Positions 57,987-64,000 of a stretch of 64,000 bases of DNA are shown here, piece after piece. The translations under genes were made by a program, and so were the position numbers. The notes beneath the pieces were generated by a model. It was not told where the DNA came from and made no database searches. It worked only from the letters and a program-made list of their open reading frames with translations. The stretch is taken from assembly GCA_045648765.1 (NCBI GenBank), contig JAZROQ010000033.1:21606-85605 (forward strand), given 5' to 3'. Source of the DNA: RGIG3009 sp045648765 (GTDB taxonomy: Bacteria; Bacillota; Clostridia; Oscillospirales; Acutalibacteraceae). The first letter of the stretch is position 1. Each line of letters starts with the position of its first letter.

Positions 57987-59219
57987 ATGGAAACGATAAA
58001 GGTTGCCATTGTGGGTCTTAATGCCCGCGGCACACAACTTATCAAAGACGTACTCCTTAAAATGGAAAACGTAGACATTATCGGCATTTGCGATTTGCGA
58101 AAAGATCGCATGGCGGATATTGCCAAACTGATAACCGAAGCGGGCAAACCGCTGCCTTTTCAAACCACCGACTACCACGACTTTTTTACGCTTGAAGGTG
58201 TGGAAGCTATTTTGGTATACACTTCGTGGGATATGCACACGGAAATTTGTATAGCTTGCATGCGAGCGGGTATTCCGACTGCCGGTGAGGTGGGTTGTGA
58301 GTACACATTGGACAACTGTTGGCGGTTGGTGCACACGTACGAAGAAACAGGTACCCCGTATATGTTGCTCGAAAACTGCTGTTTTGGTAAAGAAGAGCTG
58401 TTTGCTACTGCCATTGCTCGCAAAGGGTTGTTTGGTGAAATTGTGCATTGTTCCGGCACATACGGACACGATTTGCGGGAACATTTGTTGGACGGCGCTG
58501 CCGAGGGGATGTACCGCTATCGCAATTATTTGCACCGTTGCAGCGAAAATTACCCCACTCACGAGCTGGGACCCATTGCCAAATTGCTGAACATCAATCG
58601 CGGGAATCGTATGGTTTCGGTGGTTTCGGTGGCAAGTAAAGCCGCGGGGCTTGCTGCTTATGCCAAAAACCACGCCGACAAAAAGAAGTATTCGGCAGAA
58701 GTGTGTAACGCAAAGTATCGTCAAGGCGATATTGTCCAAACCATTATCACGTGCGAAAACGGTGAAACCATTTCGCTGATTTTGGATACGAGTTTGCCGC
58801 GCTCGCATTATAGCCGTGCTTTTAACGTTCGCGGTACGCAAGGGAGTTATAATCAAGAAACGGGCACCTTGTTTTTGGAAGGCGTGCACGAGGAGCATTA
58901 CTTGTTGTCGCAGGATTTGTTTCATAACGCCAAAGAGTTCGAAGAAGAACATATGCCGAAAATGTGGAAGGATATGACCCCCGAAGCGCAAAAGATTGGT
59001 CACGGCGGCATGGATTACTTTACACATCGCGCCTTCTTTGATGCAGTCAAGAACGGCACTCCAACACCGATTGACGCGTACGATGCTGCCGCTTGGTTGG
59101 CAATAACGGTGCTTTCGGAAGAATCCATTCGCCAAGGGGGCGCACCTCAACCGATTCCGGATTTTACCAACGGAAAATGGTTGAACCGACAACCCATGGA
59201 TGTTGCCGAACTGATATAA
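57987..59219 (+). CDS. GH109-like NAD-dependent glycosidase, copy 2
   Basis: This 410-residue protein has exactly the length of the preceding gene and is about two-thirds identical by eye, so it is a tandem duplicate. It keeps GLNARGTQLIKDV, the altered EKP region (GEVGCEY), the Tyr of GTYGHDLR, the His of YPTHELGPIAKL, and GHGGMDYF. It starts 3 bases after the first stop and relies on coupling, since no good ribosome site is seen. The pair may have split substrate preference (for example GalNAc versus GlcNAc or different linkages). Confidence 0.85.
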   Translation: METIKVAIVGLNARGTQLIKDVLLKMENVDIIGICDLRKDRMADIAKLITEAGKPLPFQTTDYHDFFTLEGVEAILVYTSWDMHTEICIACMRAGIPTAGEVGCEYTLDNCWRLVHTYEETGTPYMLLENCCFGKEELFATAIARKGLFGEIVHCSGTYGHDLREHLLDGAAEGMYRYRNYLHRCSENYPTHELGPIAKLLNINRGNRMVSVVSVASKAAGLAAYAKNHADKKKYSAEVCNAKYRQGDIVQTIITCENGETISLILDTSLPRSHYSRAFNVRGTQGSYNQETGTLFLEGVHEEHYLLSQDLFHNAKEFEEEHMPKMWKDMTPEAQKIGHGGMDYFTHRAFFDAVKNGTPTPIDAYDAAAWLAITVLSEESIRQGGAPQPIPDFTNGKWLNRQPMDVAELI

Positions 59220-59225
59220 AAAAAG

Positions 59226-59259
59226 AAAAACCTCCGAAGAAGTTTCTTCGGAGGTTTTT
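59226..59259. terminator. bidirectional intrinsic terminator
   Basis: AAAAACCTCCGAAGA pairs with TCTTCGGAGGTTTTT, between the GH109-like pair and the convergent NagB-like gene. Confidence 0.88.
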
Positions 59260-59269
59260 CCTTTTTTGA

Positions 59270-60208
59270 TTAGTTACATTCCGGAGTGAGCGGACCGGCG
59301 AGTTCTTTGAGGTAGAACAGTTTGCCGGGCAAGGTGGGAATGTAGGTGGAAGTGAACGAAGTGTCAGGACCATAGTGCAAGGTGATAAGGAAGCTCATAC
59401 CTTGCCAGCTCATGCCACGACCTAACATGCCGTCGGCACCACCAATAGCATAGTCGGCTTGGAACATCAAACCGGGGCCCATGGTGTTTGCAAAGCAAGG
59501 CACCAAGGTGGTACGGCTTTTAAAGCTAGTGATAGCGTTTTGTTCGATCGTCATGGGGGTCAGTTTGGCGCCCAAACGATACGGAGCAGCTTTCCACTCG
59601 GCTTCGGTGGCGTAATCTTCGGCAAAGGTGGGTTCCCAGAAAGCAATGTGGCAAGCACGACCGATACCGTAGACCAACACAAGTTTAGCACCCTCTGCTT
59701 TGAGAGCAGCGATTTTTTCGGGATAGGTGGGCAAGTTTTCTTTGGTGGCAAAGTTGCGTTGGGAAGGGGGAACGGTCAATGCACCGAGTTTGTCAAAGAA
59801 AGCTTGTTTCATGCTGTATTCAAACGAAGCGGAATTGTCCGAAGGCAAGGTGTTGCCATCGATATCCGACCATTCGTCCATGTTGAAGGTGTAAACGTGG
59901 TCACAGCATACGTTCCAGTTGGTCAAGAAGTAGGAAGCCCAACGGTACATACCCATGGGACCAACAGGCAAAATCATGGCGAGTTTTTCGCCGGCTTCGC
60001 GGGCATTGCGGATAGCCATGGCAATTTCGTGACCCATAAACGTATCGAAATCCGACAAGCTTTCGCAAGCAATGGGGGTAAAATCTTTGTTCCAGAAATC
60101 TTCGCGAGCAATGCCTTTTTCGCAGCAAGCATCGATTTTTTCCATATCCCATCCTTTGGGGAAGAAGTGTTCCATGTCGGAACCTTTAACAGTAGTCAAA
60201 AAATTCAT
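59270..60208 (-). CDS. NagB-like glucosamine-6-phosphate isomerase family protein with altered active site
   Basis: This 312-residue protein is longer than typical NagB (about 240-266). FNMDEWSDIDG corresponds to the catalytic-Asp loop of NagB. The second motif, usually GxxxDGHIAFNEP, reads GIGRACHIAFWEP near residue 180, so the Asp equivalent to Asp141 of the E. coli enzyme is Ala, while the His and Glu are kept. The fold assignment is firm; deaminase activity is doubtful and an isomerase or sensor role is possible. It follows the PIG-L gene by 31 bp. AAGGAGG precedes the ATG. Confidence 0.82.
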   Translation of the reverse strand: MNFLTTVKGSDMEHFFPKGWDMEKIDACCEKGIAREDFWNKDFTPIACESLSDFDTFMGHEIAMAIRNAREAGEKLAMILPVGPMGMYRWASYFLTNWNVCCDHVYTFNMDEWSDIDGNTLPSDNSASFEYSMKQAFFDKLGALTVPPSQRNFATKENLPTYPEKIAALKAEGAKLVLVYGIGRACHIAFWEPTFAEDYATEAEWKAAPYRLGAKLTPMTIEQNAITSFKSRTTLVPCFANTMGPGLMFQADYAIGGADGMLGRGMSWQGMSFLITLHYGPDTSFTSTYIPTLPGKLFYLKELAGPLTPECN

Positions 60209-60239
60209 CGTTTTTTCCTCCTTATACTTTTGTAACGCG

Positions 60240-60965
60240 TTACGGCAACAACCGTTTGGTCGTTCCTTTTAAGTACACTTGGCATTGACGGAAACCTTCG
60301 GCATAATCTGCGCCGCATTGGTAACCGCGATAGCGCGAACAAGTGCGCACCATATCAGCAAAATCGATGCCGTCGTGGTCGCGCATCCAAACAATTTGGC
60401 TTTCGTGGCATTCGAGCATTTTGATTTTTAAATCAATTTCGTCGGTGATATCTACGTATTCGGTCGGATTAAATTCCACGCCTGCCAAGGTGTCCATGTA
60501 GTACACAGGCACCAACCGTGCGGGCGGGGTATCCATGGTGCTGTAACGGTGTTCATAATCGGTGTAGTTAGGAAGCGTTGCGGTGAAGCAAGCATCAAAC
60601 ACCAAGCGAGACACCGCCGTGTGGTCGGGCATGTAATCGTCGGGATTGTGCGTGATGATAAAATCGGGGTTGGCATAACGGATAACGTCTACCAAGCGGT
60701 CACGCGCTGCATCCTCACTGTCAAAAATTTCAAGGTCGTCAAAACCGGCGGAAATGACTTCGATCCCCGCAAGAGAACCTGCCTTTTTGGCTTCATTTGC
60801 ACGGATGACGCGGAGTTCATCGGGCGGAATAATCACGTGTCCCAAATTACCGCTGGAAGCATGGCAAACAACCACTCTGTCGCCGCGTTTCACGCATTTT
60901 GCCAACGTACCGGCGCAGGCAATTTCTACGTCGTCGGGGTGGCAACCGATGGCTAAAACATTCAT
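60240..60965 (-). CDS. PIG-L family N-acetylhexosamine deacetylase
   Basis: This 241-residue LmbE/PIG-L zinc hydrolase has AIGCHPDDVEIACAGTLAK with the His and Asp zinc/catalytic residues and PDHTAVSRLVFDA with the last His ligand. Members deacetylate N-acetylglucosamine-containing small molecules or glycosides. With the NagB-like gene behind it and the GH109-like pair facing it, a path of glycoside cleavage, deacetylation and isomerisation is suggested. ATG 60965 follows GGAAAGGAG. Confidence 0.88.
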   Translation of the reverse strand: MNVLAIGCHPDDVEIACAGTLAKCVKRGDRVVVCHASSGNLGHVIIPPDELRVIRANEAKKAGSLAGIEVISAGFDDLEIFDSEDAARDRLVDVIRYANPDFIITHNPDDYMPDHTAVSRLVFDACFTATLPNYTDYEHRYSTMDTPPARLVPVYYMDTLAGVEFNPTEYVDITDEIDLKIKMLECHESQIVWMRDHDGIDFADMVRTCSRYRGYQCGADYAEGFRQCQVYLKGTTKRLLP

Positions 60966-61187
60966 GGTAAAACTCCTTTCCAATTATTTTGGTAATTTTA
61001 TTATACAACACGTAAAAAGAAACAAGGGAGAAACAAAAAGGCACTTTTTTAGTAGTATTAGACACTGTTTTGATTGCTTTAATAAACCAAGAACAAAAAA
61101 GACCAATAAAAAGAGAATGTCGCGTTTTGAAAGGACAGGCAAAATTCAACTTCTTTCGCATATAGTGAAGCAGAAAGGGTGAAGAGT

Positions 61188-61907
61188 ATGTTTGCAGAAA
61201 TTTTTGGATCCTTATCCCGCATCTTTTTTATGGCATTGCAAGTGGTTAACTCCGGCTCGTTCCCGCGCCCATTATCTGCCGAGCAAGAGCACGATTGTTT
61301 GGTAGCGTATCACGAAAAAGGGGATATGGTGGCACGCAACAAACTTGTTGAACACAATTTACGTTTGGTAGCACACATTATCAAAAAATATTACAGTTCG
61401 GTGCGCGATCAAGATGATTTAATTTCTATTGGTACGATTGGTCTTATGAAAGCGGTAAACACCTTTGATTACACCAAAGGGGTGAGGTTGGCGACATACG
61501 CTTCGCGTTGCGTGGAAAACGAGATTTTAATGCATTTTCGTGCGAATCGAAAAACAGCGCAAGATGTATCCATTATGGAGCCAATAGAAACGGATAAAGA
61601 GGGGAATACCCTAACGCTTATGGATGTTATTGCGCAAGAGGATACCATTGCCGATGATTTGGACAATAAAATCAATGCGACGAAATTATACCGCTATATG
61701 GAAGAAACTCTGACAGACCGAGAAAAGGAAATTATCGGTTGGCGGTATGGATTAATTTATGATCCGTTAACGCAAAGAGAAGTGGCAAAACGGTTGGATA
61801 TTTCCCGCTCGTATGTATCGCGCATTGAAAAAAAGGCGTTGGAAAAACTGCGAAAACGGTTTGAGCAAGGCGACGTTCGTTTCACAACAAGAAATCTAAA
61901 AAAATGA
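61188..61907 (+). CDS. sigK: sporulation sigma factor K (pro-sigma-K)
   Basis: This 239-residue sigma-70 factor has a hydrophobic N-terminal pro-sequence (FAEIFGSLSRIFFMALQVV) before the SFPRPLSAEQE junction seen in pro-sigma-K. Region 2 is NLRLVAHIIKKYY...DLISIGTIGLMKAV and region 4 LTQREVAKRLDISRSYVSRIE. The gene is continuous, with no skin-type element. Late mother-cell transcription in sporulation is its known role. ATG 61188 is preceded by AAAGGGTGAAG. CATATAGT just upstream resembles a sigma-E/K -10 element, but no matching -35 is clear. Confidence 0.94.
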   Translation: MFAEIFGSLSRIFFMALQVVNSGSFPRPLSAEQEHDCLVAYHEKGDMVARNKLVEHNLRLVAHIIKKYYSSVRDQDDLISIGTIGLMKAVNTFDYTKGVRLATYASRCVENEILMHFRANRKTAQDVSIMEPIETDKEGNTLTLMDVIAQEDTIADDLDNKINATKLYRYMEETLTDREKEIIGWRYGLIYDPLTQREVAKRLDISRSYVSRIEKKALEKLRKRFEQGDVRFTTRNLKK

Positions 61908-61931
61908 CAACTTTTAGAAAAAGATTTGTTA

Positions 61932-61960
61932 TTGAAATCTAAACTTTTTGGGATTAAAAT
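61932..61960 (+). promoter_or_regulatory. probable promoter for the Gfo/Idh pair
   Basis: TTGAAA (61932-61937), a 17-bp spacer and TAAAAT (61955-61960) lie 39 bp before ATG 62000. Confidence 0.6.
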
Positions 61961-61999
61961 AAAGATAAGTAAGATTTAAAGTGCAAAGGAGCAATGAAA

Positions 62000-63061
62000 A
62001 TGGGTAAAATGAAAGTTGCGGTTATTGGTTGCGGAACAATAGCGAACATGGCGCATATTCCGGCATATATGAAAAACGAAAATGTCGAAATCAAATGGTT
62101 TTGCGACATTATTCCCGAACGTGCGCAAGCAGCGGTCGAAAAGTACGGTTGCGGCAAAGCGGTAACCGATTATCACGAAATTCTTACCGATCCCGAAGTG
62201 GAAGCGGTATCGGTGTGTACCCCGAACAAGGTTCACGCTCCCATCACCATCGATTTTTTGAACGCGGGCAAAAACGTTCTTTGCGAAAAACCTGCCGCCA
62301 GAACATACGACGAAGCACTCACCATGTTGGATGCTCAACACAAAACCGGAAAAGTGCTCAACATTGGCGTTGTCAATCGCTTTAACGACGGTGTCAATCA
62401 AATTAAAAAACTCATTGATGCCGGTGAACTTGGAGAGATTTATCAAGTATATATCAGTTTCCGTTGCCATCGTTCCATTCCGGGGCTTGGCGGTGCGTTT
62501 ACCGATAAGAGCATTGCGGGCGGCGGCGTTCTGATTGACTGGGGCGTACATTTCTTGGATATTGTCATGTACTGCTGTGGCGATCCCACGCCGAAAACCG
62601 TTTCTGCCGAAGCGTTTTCCCATATCGGCAAAAACATTTCGGAATATGTCTACAAAAACATGTGGGCCGGTCCCCCGAAATTGGACGGTGTTTGCGACGT
62701 AGAAACCGGTGTTACCGGTATGATTCGTACGGATGGTCCGACCATCACTCTGAATGGTGCTTGGGCACAAAACATTGGCGGAAACGAAATGTTTATTGAT
62801 TTCCTCGGCGATAAGGGTGGCATTCGGTTACAGTATGGTGCCGACTTTAAATTCTTTGGCACCAAAGACGGCGAACTTATCGAATATACCCCCGAATATG
62901 AAAAACGTAACCATTTTGAAAACGAAATCAATGCATTTGTCGATTGCGCCAGAAGCGGTGAAAAATTGCCCTCTCATATCGACACCAACATTATCACATC
63001 GAAAGTCATGCAAGCTATTTACGATTCTGCTGAGCAGCACAAAGAAATCTCGTTTAAATGA
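62000..63061 (+). CDS. Gfo/Idh/MocA family oxidoreductase
   Basis: This 353-residue protein has Rossmann motif VIGCGTIAN and a normal EKP signature (LCEKPAARTYDEAL). The C-terminal domain has GGGVLIDWGVHFLDIV with the family's Asp and His. Unlike the GH109-like neighbours, it should be a true sugar dehydrogenase. AAAGGAG (61985-61991) is 8 bases before ATG 62000; ATG 61994 is too close. It is followed by a shorter relative 18 bp downstream. Confidence 0.9.
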   Translation: MGKMKVAVIGCGTIANMAHIPAYMKNENVEIKWFCDIIPERAQAAVEKYGCGKAVTDYHEILTDPEVEAVSVCTPNKVHAPITIDFLNAGKNVLCEKPAARTYDEALTMLDAQHKTGKVLNIGVVNRFNDGVNQIKKLIDAGELGEIYQVYISFRCHRSIPGLGGAFTDKSIAGGGVLIDWGVHFLDIVMYCCGDPTPKTVSAEAFSHIGKNISEYVYKNMWAGPPKLDGVCDVETGVTGMIRTDGPTITLNGAWAQNIGGNEMFIDFLGDKGGIRLQYGADFKFFGTKDGELIEYTPEYEKRNHFENEINAFVDCARSGEKLPSHIDTNIITSKVMQAIYDSAEQHKEISFK

Positions 63062-63079
63062 TGTGAGAAGAGGATTGTT

Positions 63080-63916
63080 ATGAAAAAGATTGGTTTTATT
63101 GATTACTATCTCAACGAATGGCACGCCGATAACTACCCGAAATGGCTTAAAACGTTAAGCGAAGGGGAATACGAGGTTGCCTATGCTTACGGTGAAATTG
63201 ACTGTCCGTTTGACGGCTCACTCACCAATGCACAATGGTGTGAAAAACAAGGGGTTGAATTGGTGTCAGACATTCACGAACTTGTTGAAAAAAGTGATTG
63301 CTTGGTGGTTTTGGCGCCCGATAACTGTGAAAAACATTTAGCGTTAGCGCTTCCTGCTGTGGCATCGGGCAAGCCGGTTTATGTGGACAAAACCTTTGCC
63401 AACAGCAAAGCCGAGGCCGAAGAAATTTTTGCCACGGCTCAAAAAAGCGGTTCGCCGTGTTTTTCCGCTTCGGCATTTCGTTGTTCTCAAAAACTGGGCG
63501 CTGTTAAAACCGAAGATATCAACGGTGTAGTGGCGTTTGGTCATTTGGAACCTGTTAACTACTTGGTGCATCAAATCGAACCGATTGTTGCTTTGATGGG
63601 TCGCGACGTTGTCAGTGTTATGTACACCGGTTGCGAAGCACGTCCTGCATGGCAACTCCGTTTTGCTGATGGTCGGTCCGCCAGCATCAACATGATGCAG
63701 AACGAATGGAAACACTATTTTGTGATAAACCATCAAGACAAAAACGAAACCATCGCTTTGGATGACGATGTGTTTACCAATTTGATGAAAGCTATTTTGG
63801 AAATGTTCCAAACCGGCAAAGAGTTTGTTGCCAAAGAAGACACCATTGCCATTATGGCTATTCGCGAAAAATGCCTGCAAGCAATGGATAAACCCTTTGA
63901 ATGGCTTGATATGTAA
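63080..63916 (+). CDS. short Gfo/Idh-like protein
   Basis: This 278-residue protein is about 70 residues shorter than usual. The N-terminus MKKIGFIDYYLNEWHADNYP lacks a GxGxxG loop, but the later strand VVLAPDNCEKHLALALPAVASG and VYVDKTFANSKAEAEEIF align with the NAD domain, with DKT where EKP is normal. The missing glycine loop makes cofactor binding uncertain. It is the last gene of the cluster and probably works with the preceding enzyme. Confidence 0.75.
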   Translation: MKKIGFIDYYLNEWHADNYPKWLKTLSEGEYEVAYAYGEIDCPFDGSLTNAQWCEKQGVELVSDIHELVEKSDCLVVLAPDNCEKHLALALPAVASGKPVYVDKTFANSKAEAEEIFATAQKSGSPCFSASAFRCSQKLGAVKTEDINGVVAFGHLEPVNYLVHQIEPIVALMGRDVVSVMYTGCEARPAWQLRFADGRSASINMMQNEWKHYFVINHQDKNETIALDDDVFTNLMKAILEMFQTGKEFVAKEDTIAIMAIREKCLQAMDKPFEWLDM

Positions 63917-63928
63917 ACAAAGAAAAAA

Positions 63929-63971
63929 GCGCCGCACCCCATTTCCTGTGCGGCGCCGTACTTTTTTTTTT
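63929..63971 (+). terminator. terminator of the Gfo/Idh pair
   Basis: GCGCCGCAC pairs perfectly with GTGCGGCGC, followed after 5 bases by ten Ts. The last 29 bases of the window show nothing further. Confidence 0.85.
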
Positions 63972-64000
63972 TATTTTATTACCTTTATTCGGACGCCCGT

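Noticed and set aside
57975..59192. Long minus-strand open frame (405 codons) opposite the second GH109-like gene
   Set aside because: It mirrors the codon pattern of a strongly supported gene, and a similar mirror frame lies opposite the first copy; no ribosome site.
1..64000. CRISPR arrays, insertion sequences or prophage genes
   Set aside because: No spaced repeats of 25-40 bp, no transposase motifs and no phage structural or integrase genes were seen on either strand.

Overview
The window looks like a chromosome segment of an endospore-forming member of the Clostridia (Firmicutes), probably an Oscillospirales-type gut or rumen lineage. The evidence is spoIIR, an uninterrupted sigK with its pro-sequence, a bofA homologue, strong AGGAGG ribosome binding sites, TTGACA/TATAAT-type promoters with 17-bp spacers, and many short genes of families typical of Clostridia (DUF6440, DUF6512, UPF0210/ACT pair). 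No phage, IS element or CRISPR array was seen.

Layout. 1-2993 (-): Gld-type ABC exporter operon, running off the left edge. 3141-4724 (+): a RibF-HAD fusion. 4776-8273 (-): four-gene operon ACT, UPF0210, ComM, Dabb. 8398-10066 (+): an HTH microprotein, ispE, spoIIR. 10111-12437: envelope genes (phosphodiester glycosidase, amidase) and a DUF6514-like gene. 12556-15532 (+): deoxynucleoside salvage operon deoC-deoD-deoB-cdd, then a creatininase-like gene. 16389-19595: E2-like acyltransferase, PH protein, DUF6440, tRNA-Arg, O-antigen-ligase-like protein. 19740-23603: ApbE, then a sugar dehydrogenase/isomerase pair with an AraC regulator. 23699-27942: divergent type IIA topoisomerase pair. 28129-33049: secG, bofA, pgeF, an rRNA methyltransferase and rhaB.

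33050-37342 is an accessory block: a secreted metzincin-like protease and two paralogous Thr-rich lipoproteins. Two near-identical promoter-plus-leader units precede the protease and the second lipoprotein. Each leader carries three mutually exclusive complementary strands ending in an intrinsic terminator, which is the layout of a conditional terminator. I recognise no known riboswitch class in it, and it is the strongest candidate for an undescribed element.

37414-43959 is housekeeping (murI-DUF1934-argS, a CDP-alcohol transferase, a PTS-IIC-like protein, a DacF-like PBP, an MGMT-like protein). After tRNA-Pro, 44336-49432 is a visibly A+T-rich four-gene operon: an RHH regulator, an SPFH/zinc-ribbon protein, a four-TM protein and a 1001-residue zinc-ribbon membrane protein. 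It resembles Bacillus ydjGHI, and palindromes overlap its promoter. 49650-53092 holds an acyltransferase, a peptidase remnant, DUF6512, an M20 peptidase and pyrophosphatase.

53143-63916 is a carbohydrate cluster. It has a creatinase-type M24 protein, a sensory-rhodopsin-transducer-fold protein, two AraC regulators, tandem GH109-like NAD-dependent glycosidases, a NagB-like isomerase, a PIG-L deacetylase and two Gfo/Idh proteins, with sigK embedded. The set suggests intracellular breakdown of N-acetyl-amino-sugar glycosides, although the NagB-like and M24 proteins lack canonical active-site residues. All functional statements rest on motif recognition by eye.
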